From assembly GCA_017654935.2 (NCBI GenBank), contig CM065713.1:18314074-18378073 (forward strand): DNA of 64,000 nt, given 5' to 3'. The notes beneath the pieces are model-generated. The model had not been told where the DNA came from and made no database searches. It saw only the letters and a program-made list of their open reading frames with translations. The DNA is from Phymorhynchus buccinoides. Its lineage: Eukaryota; Mollusca; Gastropoda; Neogastropoda; Raphitomidae. Below, piece after piece: positions 1 to 10,999 of this stretch. Numbering within the stretch: the stretch's first letter is position 1; every line of letters starts with the position of its first letter. The position numbers and the translations under genes are program-made.

Positions 1-364
1 AATTTCTTTTCATCTCCTCAATACAATATGACTAGAAACGCCTGTGGGAAAGTTTTTGTTAAAAGATATAATACTAACATAAGAAAAAATTGTTTTGGTA
101 ACAGAATTACTAACATGTGGAACGAATTGCCTACTGACGTAAAATGTGCACCTCATACTAATATGTTTAAAAATCGTCTGGATACATTACCAACATTTTT
201 AGAAGTTTTTAGAAGCTATGACGAATAATGATTTATGAGGAAAATTTATGCCGCATCAACCTTGACCAAAAAGATACATTTACCAGAAAAATCATAAAAG
301 ATGGGACTGTTTGGAAAAGCTTTACGGCTTGTTTTGTCCCTACCTACCTACCTACCTACCTACC
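1..364 (+). mobile_element. LINE 3' fragment, copy A (cut by window start)
   Basis: Translation gives the C-terminal end of a non-LTR retrotransposon polyprotein, including NRITNMWNELPTDV followed by a FKNRLD segment and a stop after FRSYDE near base 228. After a roughly 110-base 3' UTR the copy ends in six TACC repeats (341-364), the simple-repeat tail expected of such LINEs. The same protein end is encoded on the opposite strand at 1510-1902, so two members of one family face each other tail to tail. The fragment has no RT catalytic motifs and is a dead remnant whose start lies outside the window. The clade is not assigned. Confidence 0.8.
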
Positions 365-738
365 ATCTTTATTATCTCATTACAGAGAAATTGCAGCCAT
401 TAACCTTTTAATAGCGATTTTTATGTTCGGAATGAGCGGCGTGGGAGCAACGCCACTGTACGGCCCAGAAGATGGGACAGCAAAAAAAACCCACAAAAAC
501 AAAAAAACAAGCATGTGTGGGTTTTTTTCTTCTTCTTCTTCTTCTGTGGTAGTGACCAACTTCTTCTTCTTCTTCTTCCATTGATCATCCGCCTTCATCC
601 ATTTGAAGACCGGATTCTGATTATATAGAACTGAGAAAGGTTCTGCGCATGTTAAGATATAGTCAATCAGGGTTAATCAGTGTCAACTTCAGTCTTGCAC
701 ACGCGCGTACGTGTATGGTTGTGCGTGTGCATAGCCTA

Positions 739-754
739 TGTGTTTGTGTGTGTG

Positions 755-822
<68 letters not shown>

Positions 823-884
823 TTGTGCGTGTGTGGGGTTTTTGTGCGAGATAAATAAATCAGAGAGAAAGAGAGGAGAGGTGG

Positions 885-936
<52 letters not shown>

Positions 937-940
937 GGGC

Positions 941-995
<55 letters not shown>
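739..995. repeat. GT, CT and GA microsatellites at the palindrome centre
   Basis: A long GT tract (about 755-820) is followed by a CT tract (about 890-934) and a GA tract (about 950-994). The CT and GA tracts are reverse complements separated by a short GC-containing spacer, so they form the hairpin tip of the palindrome. Open frames here are only dipeptide repeats. Confidence 0.95.
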
Positions 996-998
<3 letters not shown>

Positions 999-1059
999 CC
1001 ACCTCTCCTCTCTTTCTCTCCTGATTTATTTATACTCGCACAGCAGTGGTTGATCACGA

Positions 1060-1373
1060 TAAACAGAACAGAATGAACAAGACTAACATTCTTTCATCTG
1101 CAGCTGCTGACATGAAGTATGACTAGACTACACTACGCGCGTGTGCAAAAATAGATCTAGATCCTGATCTACCTTAACTTTGTAACTGTTAGTATGCACC
1201 TAAATGGACTGGTCTGCAAACAAGCACATTTGATTACTACGTCGCGAAGGCATCTTACCTGAACCCACACCATCCCGTGCATCTGACTGGCTTGGCGTTG
1301 GCTGGGCCTACTTGATCTGCACAGCACATTCAAGTAGGCTCAAACTGGAATCTGGATCTTTCATGGTAGGTAG
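1060..1373. other. No gene seen
   Basis: Single-copy-looking AT-rich sequence forming the right inner part of the 1-1740 palindrome. No open frame, RNA gene or repeat unit could be supported apart from the short pairing segment at 1133-1147. Confidence 0.5.
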
Positions 1374-1865
1374 GTAGGTAGGTAGGTAGGTAGGTAGGGA
1401 CAAAACAAGCCGTAAAGCTTTTCCAAACAGTCCCATCTTTTATGATTTTTCTGGTAAATGTATCTTATTTGGTCAAGGTTGATGCGGCATAAATTTTCCT
1501 CATAAATCATTATTCGTCATAGCTTCTAAAAACTTCTAAAAATTTTGGTAATGTATCCAGACGATTTTTAAACATATTAGTATGAGGTGCACATTTTACG
1601 TCAGTAGGCAATTCGTTCCACATGTTAGTAATTCTGTTACCAAAACAATTTTTTCTTATGTTAGTATTATATCTTTTAACAAAAACTTTCCCACAGGCGT
1701 TTCTAGTCATATTGTATTGAGGAGATGAAAAGAAATTACTCCAGGACAAATCCACATGATTGTTGAATATTTTATAAGTTTCTATAAGATCTCCCCTTGT
1801 TCTCCTTCCTTTAAGTGAAAATAAATTAAGGCATTCATGTCCGACTCGGAAGGGTAGCCATACTC
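1374..1865 (-). mobile_element. LINE 3' fragment, copy B
   Basis: On the minus strand the frame encodes a typical LINE C-terminus with LNLFSLKGRRTRGDLIETYK, then the same NRITNMWNELPTDV region as copy A, and a stop near 1510. Its 3' UTR ends in TACC repeats, seen on the plus strand as GGTA repeats at 1374-1398. Similarity to LINE appears to start near 1865; upstream the frame carries unrelated residues, which suggests 5' truncation on insertion. Copy B is about 90 codons longer at its 5' side than the visible part of copy A. Confidence 0.8.
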
Positions 1866-2136
1866 GGTACTGGTACTCGCTGCTATCGCAGGGAAAACGC
1901 AACTCGGCCTAGAATCACCATCACTCGTTCTCCTCCTCCTTCTTAATCAAACGTACTGACGTCGGAAGGGACGTTACTGCTATCCTTAATGTTCGTTAGG
2001 CCTACCAACTTCGCAATTTAACCAACCTTGGTCTCATTGAATCGACATTGTTGCTTCCATCTCGCTTTGTCTCGGTTGATACGAGGATTTACAAGTCTCA
2101 TAACTCAAATGATAAAGTCTGCATTCATCAAAATGA

Positions 2137-2215
2137 TCTCCCATGCACAGCCTCGTTTGTATACGAGGACAATTAATACGTAAATGATATTAATTAACCT
2201 CGTATAGAAACGAGG
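2137..2215. repeat. Short inverted repeat, MITE-like hairpin
   Basis: GCCTCGTTTGTATACGAGG at the left pairs imperfectly with a segment ending AACGAGGC at the right; an inner ATTAAT/ATTAAT pair surrounds a loop of about 11 bases. A poly-A run of ten follows at 2227. Origin is uncertain; it could be a small fold-back element or the end of a larger transposon. Confidence 0.5.
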
Positions 2216-2364
2216 CAAATCTGTGTGGAAAAAAAAAAGGGGTGAGAATGAGCACCTTTAGCGCCCAATTCCTGGGTAACCTGAGCATAATGCGTAGCGC
2301 GCTTCCTGCAAAAAGACTTCTGTCCGTCATTTCTTGGCGTTTCTAGAGAGAAAATTGAGCGGAT

Positions 2365-2410
2365 CAGGGGGTCTTTAAGGGGAGGGGGTCTTATAAGGGA
2401 GGTTCCACTG
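2365..2410. mobile_element. End of a TA-flanked MITE (solo terminus)
   Basis: The segment ends CTTATAAGGGAGGTTCCACTG followed directly by TA. The same terminus occurs at both ends of the complete element at 36912-37084, so this is a decayed or solo end of that family. TA target choice and the CAGTGGAACC terminus suggest the Tc1/mariner superfamily, by inference. Confidence 0.6.
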
Positions 2411-2634
2411 TATCTCCAAAAGAGAATTCAGATTAGGTGTAACAACATGACAGAAATGCAACATAACTGAAAGAACATTAATCAAACGTGTGAAACGAAA
2501 TTATACCAACCAAATAATTATCATTAAAATTCATTACATCAACTTAGAAATGTGCACATTTAAAACACACACACAACAACAACATACAGTATTCATACGG
2601 CGCTAAATCTTGATATAAATCTACTAATATTTAT

Positions 2635-2900
2635 GCACATTTTTTCACAAACAGGGTTATTAACAATTGGAATTCTCTACCAAATGATACTGCAACCGCA
2701 GGAACACTCAATAGTTTTAAAAACAAATTAGATAATGAATACGTGGCGTTGAGGTTTAACCGAGGCGTGGTTACCGCTACACCTATCTATATTGTTAAAA
2801 ATTCGGGACTTTACTGGTGTTGCACTGCCTCCGGGCATTGCAGCCAGTATTGTTCCCACCATCTTTGTATTTACAAAATGTCCCATATGTGTCTGTGACC
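2635..2900 (+). pseudogene. LINE C-terminal remnant
   Basis: An open stretch without its own start reads NRVINNWNSLPNDT followed by LNSFKNKLDNE, the signature seen at the extreme C-terminus of many non-LTR retrotransposon polyproteins. It then runs into non-conserved residues and a TGA near 2899. No RT core is visible upstream, so this is a 5'-truncated remnant, different in sequence from the family at 1-364. AT-rich 3' sequence with poly-A runs follows to about 3165. Confidence 0.6.
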
Positions 2901-2904
2901 GAGA

Positions 2905-3685
2905 GGACGTAAAACATCATTTTCATCATAGATAATTTTTGGGAAGATTATTGCTTCCATGCTAACATAAGAATTCAGTAATAATTAGTATGCAGATCAG
3001 TTTGCTTGTTTTCACTGTATGTTGTACTCTTTAAAAAATATATAAAAAAATAATAACAAAAACAAAAAACAAAAAGTTTTCAATTGCGTTTCCTTATAAA
3101 CTAAAAGGAAATAGCAGGCCAAAGGCTATTTAAAAAAAAAGCCTATATAGAAAACCATTCTCTTTTGATTTATTAACCTGGTCGACTCAATGGCTGAGGA
3201 AGGCTTTCAGGGTTTTTAACTGGTAAAATAAAGCCGAAAATTTCTTTATTTTCATAACGGAAAGGCTTGTTGTTTTGTGTTCTTTTTTTAAATTATAATA
3301 TGATATGATGATATAAATCAAATCGAAGCGCACACACACGTTAATTCATTCATAACGCATTTAAATAAAGATGAACAAGAAGATAACACACACACACACA
3401 CGTTTGAGAAATGGTCCTAAAGGCAATAAAGAGGAGGGAAAGAGAGAAAGAGCTTCAATGACGGGGAAACAGGTGCCCGGGTTTTGAGGTTTGATTTGAA
3501 AGCAGAGAGGATCAGTCGCTGACGGAGGCCGGCGGAGAGAGGAAGTTTGTTCCAGGAGATTGGTCATGAAACAGCAAAAGAGCGTCGAGGAGGAGAAGAT
3601 GAGATTTACGTCCAGTTGGTCGCAGATCCTTATGGTCCTGAGGACGAAGTCTCCCTGTTGAGATGATGATGGACACAGATAGCAC
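2905..3685. other. No gene seen; AT-rich, short CA tracts
   Basis: Low-complexity A-rich stretches (3040-3080, 3130-3150) and short CA tracts (3335-3400). The motif around 3310-3370 (AAATCAAATCGAAGCGCAC, then an AACGCAT-like segment) recurs in diverged form near 49025-49075, so a dispersed repeat such as a SINE or LINE UTR may be present. Open frames here lack support. Confidence 0.4.
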
Positions 3686-3689
3686 GCCG

Positions 3690-3905
3690 CTCAAATGCCG
3701 ACGTCGGCAAATCATCGGTTGCCGACGTCGGCTACCTGTCGTTTGTGCCCATCCTGTCACGACGTCGGCTACCTGTCGTTTGTGCCCATCCTGTCGACAC
3801 GCCGAGGCGACGCGTCGGCCCAACGTCGGCCCGACGTCATTGACCGACCATGGGATATAGTTTCAGGTGGCATGCCGACGTTCATTCACCCTGAATCCGA
3901 GCCTT
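3690..3905. repeat. GCCGACGTC-rich dispersed repeat, locus 1
   Basis: Contains several copies of GCCGACGTCGGC and a direct duplication of a roughly 37-base block (about 3725 and 3762). The end reads GCCGACGTTCATTCACCCTG and then CCTTTGCC, which matches the unit of the tandem array at 8870-9140. Related GACGTCGG-rich sequence appears again at 13715-14000. Confidence 0.6.
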
Positions 3906-3957
3906 TGCCGATGATAATGTTGGTGGTTGTAAAAGTGACGATGATAATAATGTTACG

Positions 3958-4178
3958 TAGGGGAAGACGGGGTAAAAAGCGCATGGGCGGGTAAGAAGCC
4001 CACCCCAATTATCTCATGAAATGAAAGCAAAATTTCAGTCTCATTTTTGCCCATGAGACGAGCGTTAATGTCTAGCATTCGTCTCATGGGCAAATTTGAC
4101 TGAAATTTTCTTTATTTCATGAGATAATTGGGGTGGGCTTCTTACCCGCCCATGCGCTTTTTACCCCGTCTTCCCCTA
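3958..4178. mobile_element. Fold-back MITE, about 221 bp
   Basis: Two arms of about 85 bases are near-perfect reverse complements, starting TAGGGGAAGACGGGGTAAAA and ending with its complement, around a central loop with a nested ATGAGACGA inverted repeat. This nearly full-length hairpin structure, without coding capacity, is typical of a MITE. It sits at the edge of the GAT-rich minisatellite. No clear target-site duplication is visible, so the superfamily is not assigned. Confidence 0.85.
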
Positions 4179-4189
4179 ATAATGAGGAT

Positions 4190-4920
4190 GATAATGTTAC
4201 TTTGTGCGATAATAATGGTGATGATGAGGATAATGTTGATGGACGTAATGAATCAGATGATGATGATGTTGTTAATAATGTTGGGATGTGACAATGACGA
4301 TGATGATAATATCGCTGGGTGTCATGATGATGACGATAAAGTAGTCGTGTGGTTTAATAATGACGATGATTATGTGGGTGGAAGTCATAATGATGATAAT
4401 GATAATGTGGGTGAGTGTCATAATGATGATGTTGATAATGTTGGTGGATGTCATAATGATGATGATGTTAATGTGGGTGGGTGCCATAATGATGATGATG
4501 TTAATGTGGGGGGGGGGGGGGGGGGGTGGTTACAATGATGAACGATGCTAATGTGGGTGGATGTCATAATGATGATGATAATTTGGGTGGGTGTCATAAT
4601 GGTGATGATGATAATGTTGGTGAGTGTCATAATGATGATGAGGTTAACGTGGGTGGGTGTTATAATGATGATGATGATAATGTTGGTGGGTGTCATAATG
4701 ATAATGACGATGATAATAATGTTGGTGGGTGTCATAATGATGATGATAATGTAGCTGTGTGGGTTAATGACGATGATACTAATGTTGGTGGGTGTCATAA
4801 AGATGATGATGATAATGTTAGTGGGTATCATAATGTTGATAATGATGATGATGATGATGGTGATGTGGTGATGGTGATGATGATGATAATAACAAAGATA
4901 ATGATAATAACAACCAGCAG
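4190..4920. repeat. GAT-rich minisatellite
   Basis: Imperfect tandem units of roughly 40-50 bases, each a GTGGGTGGGTGTCATAATGA core followed by variable GAT runs. A 19-base G run interrupts it at 4508-4526. One plus-strand frame reads Asp/Asn-rich blocks separated by GGCHN, but frame and unit length vary, so it is not taken as a gene. The array abuts the N-terminal coding region of the LINE at 4862-8780. Confidence 0.85.
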
Positions 4921-5097
4921 GACAATTCTCATAGAATAATACAAAACCAGTCCGATAGCCACAACACCCCCAATATTAGCAACGCTGATGGAAATAATGA
5001 CAAACCTGACAATAATAACAGTGATGCTGAAGAAAACGATCCCACTTTCCATAACGAGGAAAGAGAAGAAGATGACCCCAGTGAGGGTGAAAGGTCA

Positions 5098-6073
5098 GCT
5101 AGATGCCTGAAGTGTGTTGCACTTAATGTGTGCGGTTTTCTATCTAAACAGGCTTTTCCTGAATTTTCAGAGTTTTTGAATAACTATGACGTTATCTGCA
5201 TCTCTGAAAGCAAACTTGCAGATGTTGACACAGTACAAATAGATGGTTACGCGGCATTTTATAAAAACAGAAATAGATACAGAAGAAAATCTGGAGGCAT
5301 CCTAGTACTAATAAGAGATTGTTTTGTTCAGCATATTACTGTTTTTGAGGAAACACGATTCAAGAATAACGTTAGTAATGAAGCTAGAAGTAGTTATAAG
5401 TTTGTGGATTTTGAGATGTGTCGTAGTGCGTTGTTCTTTGCTTTTCATGACTCTGTTTTGGGAAAGAAAGTCGTGTTTTGTGCTGTCTACATTGAGCCAG
5501 AAGGTTCGCCATATTTTAACCGTAATATTTATAATGATTTACAGGATACTATTTTGCAAATCGGAATTGGCAGTGTTTGTCTTCTTGAGACTTTAATTCT
5601 AGAACTGGTCAGCTGAATGAATTGTTTGTCAATAATTTATTTCTTGAAAGAACATCTGAAGATAGGCAGACAAATAGCATGGGGCATGAATTATTAGGTT
5701 TCTGTAGAGCATGTCAGCTTATTATTGTTAATGGCTGAATTGGTAGAGATTGTGGTAAAGGTAAGCTGACTTGTAAGAATGCTTCTGTTGTGGATTACGG
5801 TGTAGTTTCTTATGATTTATTTGAACGTGTTGAGGACTTTTGCGTGCATGAATTTAATGAACTGTTTTCAAATATCCATTGTCCAATTAGTATAAATTTT
5901 GTGGCAGAATCCATAGATAAGAAAGAGAAAGCAGTCCATGAGCCAAGTACCAATGATCCTAATTCGTATTTTGTGAAATGGAATAATGATCTAAAACTAA
6001 ATTTTGTTGACGATTTAGACGTTGAAAAAATAACATTGGTAGAGCACGAGCTCGATGGCCTGCTTTCAAACTA
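5098..6073 (+). pseudogene. LINE endonuclease domain, frameshifted
   Basis: The frame opens with LNVCGFLSK, continues with a YDVICISESKL motif (the Glu-containing strand of endonuclease/exonuclease/phosphatase domains), an IDGY-FYKNR segment and RRKSGGILVLIR. The first frame ends at 5616. The conserved DFNSRTG motif is found in another frame around 5590-5610, so a frameshift lies just before it. Downstream SVVDYGVVS is followed by SNIHCPI where related elements usually have an Asp (SDxH). The catalytic Asp therefore appears replaced by Asn. A TGA near 5737 and a TAA near 6073 interrupt the frame further. The enzyme would nick target DNA for target-primed reverse transcription; this copy should not. 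Confidence 0.85.
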
Positions 6074-6316
6074 AGAGAATATTACTTTAAACAGTGTAGA
6101 TGAGATTGTCGGTAGAGTTAACAATATTCTAATTGAAAGTGCAAGTACACTACACATGGTAAAAAAAGAGAAAGAAATATCGTGGCCCATCTAAAAAGAT
6201 AAAAAAGGATAAATCATGGTATAATGTGGAATGCAGGATTAAGAGTAGAATTTTTTCGCGATGTAGGAGAAGCTTACTAATGAAAAATGATTTGTTTTTG
6301 AGGGCAGAAAAAGAAC

Positions 6317-8553
6317 GTGCTGCCAAGTCATATAAAAAGACAGTTAAAAAAACAGGCGAGAAAACATAACCATGAAATGGCAAGACGATTACGTGAAACA
6401 AAGTCTAAAGACCCCAAGGATTATTGGGCCATAATAAATGGGAAAAAGAACAAATCTAACCCTAGCCAACCTAGCTGTCAGGCCTTTTTTGAGCTGTTTA
6501 AAAATATGAATACAGTTGAAGAGGAGGCTGATGATGCCCCTGACAATGGAGTTGATTCTGATAATGTTAATGCTCTGTTAGATAATTTAATTACTGAAAA
6601 TGAGGTTCTAATTTGCATAAAGAAGTTAAAGAGCAATAAAGCATGCGGGTTTGATAATATAGTAAATGAATTCCTTAAAACTTCAGCAGAGAAAATGTTA
6701 GGTGTTTTTGTGAAACTATTTAATCTGATATTAATTACCGGTAAAGTGCCAACTGATTGGGTAATTGGGGTTATACAGCCAATATTCAAAAACAAAGGTT
6801 CCCCTGCAGATCCCAACAACTATCGTGGTATAACCATACTGTCCTGTTTTGGGAAACTGTTTACAAGTATCCTGAACGAACGCCTAAAGGTATACATTGA
6901 AACATTTCACTTAATTGGCATGGAACAAGCTGGGTTTAGAAACACTGGATCACTTGTTTACTTTGTACGGGCTGATTAATATTTTGTTGTTTAAGAAAAA
7001 GCGCTTGTATCGTGCATTTCTGGATTATGAAAAAGCTTTCGATAAAGTTAATAGGGCATTTTTTGTGGCAAAAACTTATAGACAAAGGTATCAGCGGTCG
7101 GTTATTAAAAGTAATACAAAATATGTATTCACAAGCTAAATCATGTGTTGCGGTTAATAGTGAATTTTCTGACTTTTTCTGCTCGGAAGTTGGAGTGAGG
7201 CAAGGAGAAAACCTGTCGCCTGTATTATTTGCCATGTTCCTGAATGACATGAAAGTTTTTATGTCTAGAGATATGACTGGTCTTACCATAGTTGCTAGAG
7301 AAGCAGATATATTAGGTATGAACGAACATGAAATTAACATTTTGTTAATACTATTTTTATTGTTGTATGCAGACGACACTGTCATATTTTCTGAAACTCC
7401 AGTAGGATTGCAAAGAGGCTTAGATAATATTCAACGCTATTGTCAAAAATGGAATTTGAAATTAAATGCCAAGAAATGTAAAGTTCTTATTTTTTCTAAG
7501 GGTAAGGTTAGACGTTTTCCCGACTTTCTTATAGCGACTGAAAAATTAGAGGTTGTTCAGAACTTTATGTACTTAGGGTTAAAGTTAAATTATAATAACA
7601 AAATGAATGTCGCACAACGTGATCTTTATGACCGAGCTTCCCGAGCCATGTTTGCTTTGTTGAGGAAAGCTAAATTATTGATACTTCCTGCAGATCTAAC
7701 TATTGACCTATTTGATAAAACTGTACTTCCTATCCTTACATATGGTTGTGAAATTTGGGGCTTTGATATGAATGATATTATTCAGAGACTGCAGTTAAGA
7801 TTTTACAAGTTGGTTCTGAAAATAAGACAGTCGACTCCTTCTCTCATGATTTTTGGGGAAACGGGTAAATTCCCTGTTGGTGTAACTGTTAAATGTAGAA
7901 TGTTATCATTTTGGTTTAACCTTGTAACAAACCACCAGACAGAAAAATTATCAGTTCTTGTTTATAAATGCCTATTGAAAATGTGCGAGTCAAATGTTTA
8001 TGAAAACAGATACATCAAATATATTCATACACTACTAAATGAAACTGGCTTGAGTAGTTTTTGGTTGAATCAAACCTTTCTTGATGCAAATCCATTGTGG
8101 TTCAAGGAGAAGGTGAAAAGATGCTTAAAAGACACCTTTTTACAATCTTGGTATATGCATGTAGATAATGACGAATTATATTTAAACTACAGAATGTTTA
8201 AAACGTCTTTTTGTGTTGACCCATATTACTTAGTCTTGCCATATAGCTATATGATTACTGTGTTAAAATTCAGAACTACTAATAATAACTTGCCTGTGAA
8301 CACATTGCGTTATACTGGTACACCCAGACATGAAATAATTTGTGAAAAATGTAATGTACATGATGTGGCAGATGAGTTTCACTACTTATTTGTTTGTCCT
8401 TTCTTTGACACTGACAGGAGAAGGTACTTCCCTAAGTATTTTTGTACTCGCCCTAATGCTTATAAATTCAAAGCTTTGTTCTCTACAAAAAATAAGAAAA
8501 TATTACTCAAACTAAAGCACTTCATTACAGTTGTTAACGGTTCTTTCAGATAA
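6317..8553 (+). pseudogene. LINE reverse transcriptase and C-terminal domain, frameshifted
   Basis: The first frame (to 6979) carries the RT fingers with IKKLKSNKACGFDNI, GVIQPIFKNKG and NNYRGITIL, then QAGFR. The frame then shifts near 6955. Palm motif A appears as AFLDYEKAFDKV (about 7015), GVRQGENLSPVLF at about 7195, the catalytic YADDTVIF near 7367, then a NAKKCKVLIFS segment. A long thumb/connection region follows, and a Cys/His cluster (CEKC, then HYLFVC) near 8340-8400 before the stop at 8553. The catalytic Asp pair is intact but the protein cannot be made in one frame. The terminal CxxC-HxxxxC cluster is shared with the LINE remnants at 33.7 and 41.2 kb. Confidence 0.9.
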
Positions 8554-8869
8554 ATGCTATTAATCATGTCTTTTTCCCATTTTGTTTTTAATTTAGTAAT
8601 ACATTACATTATTTGTAATATTATGATATGGGTTTTCTTTGAAATGATTTTGGACATCACTCTTGGGTTGATTCTTGGAAATTTATTTATGTGTGTATGT
8701 TTTTATATTTCTGTGCCCAAATGGGGTATGAAATAAATTTCTTGCCTTGCCTTGCCTTTCTTGCCTTGCCTTGCCTTGCTACCCATAATCCGATGGGGTG
8801 GCTTAAGGTCGGCAGGCCGCTGTCGTGTCGACCACGGATGTCCCTGAATCCGGCCACTTGCCACCCATT

Positions 8870-9140
8870 TGCCGAAGTTGCCACCCACTTGCCATGGGGT
8901 GGTCTAAGGTTGGCTAGCCGATGTCAATTCACTCTGAACTAACCCTTTGCCACCCATTAGCCGACAGCTGGTTTAAGGTTGGCTAGCCGATGTCAATTCA
9001 TTCTGAACTTAACCCTTTGCCACCCATTAGCCGACAGCTGGTTTAAGATTGGCTAGCCGATGTCAATTCATTCTGAACTTAACCCTTTGCCACCCATTAG
9101 CCGACAGCTGGTTTAAGGTTGGCTGGCCGACGTCTCTTCG
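8870..9140. repeat. Tandem repeat, 70-bp unit, about 3.5 copies
   Basis: Units of about 70 bases contain TTGCCACCCATTAGCCGACA, then GGTTGGCTAGCCGATGTCAA and TTCTGAACTTAACCC. The first copies (8800-8940) are more diverged. The core is shared with the GCCGACGTC repeat at 3690-3905. Confidence 0.85.
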
Positions 9141-9293
9141 ACCATATTTAATACTATGGTAATGGTATGGATGTTAATGGGGTTTTTTGGCGTGTGTGTT
9201 GTGTGTGTGTGGTGTGTGGTGTGTGTGTGTGCGTGTGCGTGCGCGCGCGCATTTGTGTGTGCACCCATGGATGCAAGCGCACCTGGTGAGTCT

Positions 9294-9582
9294 CAATGAT
9301 TTGCTATGTGAATCACTGCACAGGCGGCATGCATGTATATAGCTTCATCATGTAAAATCTATAGTAATTTACGGCATGATTGCTTTGTTCAATGATTTGC
9401 TATGTGAATCACTGCACAGGCGGCATGCATGTATATAGCTTCATCATGTAAAATCTATAATAATTTACGGCATGATTGATTTGTTCAATGATTTGCTATG
9501 TGAATCACTGCACAGGCGGCATGCATGTATATAGCTTCATCATGTAAAATCTATAGCAATTTACGGCATGATTGCTTTGCTT
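9294..9582. repeat. Tandem repeat, 96-bp unit, 3 copies
   Basis: Three almost identical units start at 9294, 9390 and 9486, each beginning CAATGATTTGCTATGTGAAT. They differ by only a few substitutions, implying recent duplication. The array is preceded by GT/GC alternating sequence (9195-9255). No coding potential. Confidence 0.95.
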
Positions 9583-10310
9583 AACCCCCCTTCACTGCCA
9601 GATTAAATAATGACATTTTATTATTGAAATAGAAGGTCACACTCAGTCTGACAAACACTGGAAATAATTAATCCATATATGCCCACTGTCCCATTTTTGG
9701 GCTGAGGTTTTAAGGGTATCAAATATACTTCTACAGAAACATTTTTGTATCAGGCATGTCAAATGCAGTTGCATCTATCAAACTATTGTGATCTTGATTT
9801 TTTTTTGTATCCAATGCATACATTTCCATGGTTAGCCGCCATTTTAATTTTTGTAAGGGATGGTACACAGAAAAATGATTGGCCTACAATGCCTATGCAA
9901 TTCATATTTTTATACTGTACCTGACAAAGAAGAAAATATGGAGATGATTATATATAAAAATAGGTTTTAGTGGTTGCTCAACAAAAAATCATACAAGTTG
10001 CATGTGTAGCTCTGCAAAGTATCGTCCCCAAAACTTGGACAGTGTGCACAGAGGGGTAGGGTTTCTAAAATGAAAATGTAAGGCTTGCTCAGAACCATGG
10101 TGTGTGTGTTTTGAATCAGTGTTTGTCAATGGTGTTTATGAATTGCTTTTCTTTTTTTAAATGTCTCATGCCATGCGTGCAGATTATGAGGGTGTGCCGT
10201 TTGAGCGTGCGCGTGTATGGGTGTGGGTAAAGCACTAGCCGCAGTGGGTGCTCAGATGTGTGCATTACATGCGGTTAGCCGGCCGGTGTGTGCGGTGGTG
10301 TCACTGGCAT
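9583..10310. other. No gene seen
   Basis: AT-rich sequence starting TTAACCCCCCTTCACTGCC, which resembles the terminus of TTAA-flanked elements, but no matching right end was found. Nothing else can be supported. Confidence 0.4.
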
Positions 10311-10315
10311 GACTC

Positions 10316-10375
10316 TCTCTCTCTCTCTCTCTCTCTCAGTCTCTCTCTCTCTCCCTCTCTCTCCTCTCTCTCTGT
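10316..10375. repeat. CT microsatellite
   Basis: Interrupted CT dinucleotide tract of about 60 bases. Confidence 0.95.
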
Positions 10376-10379
10376 TGGA

Positions 10380-10795
10380 GTACAGGTAGAACACAAAATC
10401 ACACGTGCAGAATGGTGTGACTATTACTAGTAACGCTACTATGTTGTGCAGTAACACGCATTCTATGGCCTCGGACAGGTTGTACACATGCCACAAGGAT
10501 CTCTCCTGAGATCTTCCAAAGTCATCACACTTCGCGGGAAGACTTGTCCGTCTTACAGATTTTTGGTTCTAGAATGTCACAACCATTGACCGTATCTTGT
10601 ATCTTGTATCTTGACCGTTTTGGCAGATTGATTTTTGAGAGGCTTATGGCATTGTTTATTTGTTGATTTTTTATTTAATAATTTATTTAGTAATGCTATT
10701 CTTTAGTTGCATTTTATTGAGTGCTACTGACCATGGGTTAAATGGCTTTTAACTCATCACAGCTCCCTATATCAGTCAGGCGCTATCGAACGTTT
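10380..10795. other. No gene seen
   Basis: Unremarkable sequence with a small direct repeat of TATCTTG (10590-10612). No frame or RNA feature could be supported. Confidence 0.4.
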
Positions 10796-10799
10796 TCAA

Positions 10800-10990
10800 G
10801 GCAGGGCGGCAGGCTTGCCAAACAAAACCTTGGGGGGGCGGGGGGTCCAGGATTGCCCAAACAAAAAACTGGGGGTGGAGGGGGTGCAGGATTGCCAACA
10901 AACCGGGGGGGGGGGGGGGCAGGATTGCCACAACAAACTGGGGGGGGGGCTGTGGGCTAGACAATTGACCAACAAAACCGGGGGAGACGC
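10800..10990 (+). repeat. G-run tandem repeat, four to five units
   Basis: Units of about 40-48 bases alternate AGGATTGCC(A)CAACAAAC with G runs of 5-13. Four or more closely spaced G runs could form G-quadruplexes on the plus strand. Gly-rich open frames here follow from the composition. Confidence 0.85.
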
Positions 10991-10999
10991 CGCCTCAAG

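Larger units (their letters stand above)
1..1740. repeat. Imperfect palindrome around base 930
   Basis: Bases 1-364 match the reverse complement of 1374-1740. Nearer the centre, a TTGCACACGCGCGTA segment at about 694-708 pairs with 1133-1147, and a block beside the GA/CT tracts (about 848-890) pairs with about 1000-1043. The centre holds a CT tract followed by a GA tract, which can pair with each other. Arms differ by indels, so the structure is old or error-prone. The left arm runs off the window. Confidence 0.7.
4862..8780 (+). mobile_element. Nearly full-length LINE (endonuclease, RT, TTGCC tail)
   Basis: A single non-LTR retrotransposon copy. It has an acidic, Asn-rich N-terminal segment, an apurinic-type endonuclease (about 5100-5900), an RT (about 6320-8000), a C-terminal Cys/His cluster and a 3' UTR. 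The UTR holds AATAAA near 8731 and ends in TTGCC repeats (8741-8780). At least three frame changes (near 5585, 6075-6310 and 6955) and in-frame stops show it is inactive. It belongs broadly to the endonuclease-bearing CR1/L2/I-type LINEs; the clade is not assigned. The element is about 3.9 kb, close to a complete single-ORF LINE, but no initiating Met is identified because the 5' side merges into the GAT minisatellite. Confidence 0.9.

Noticed and set aside
9583..10020. A TTAA-type element starting TTAACCCCCCTTCACTGCC
   Set aside because: No matching right terminus or second TTAA with an inverted end could be found.
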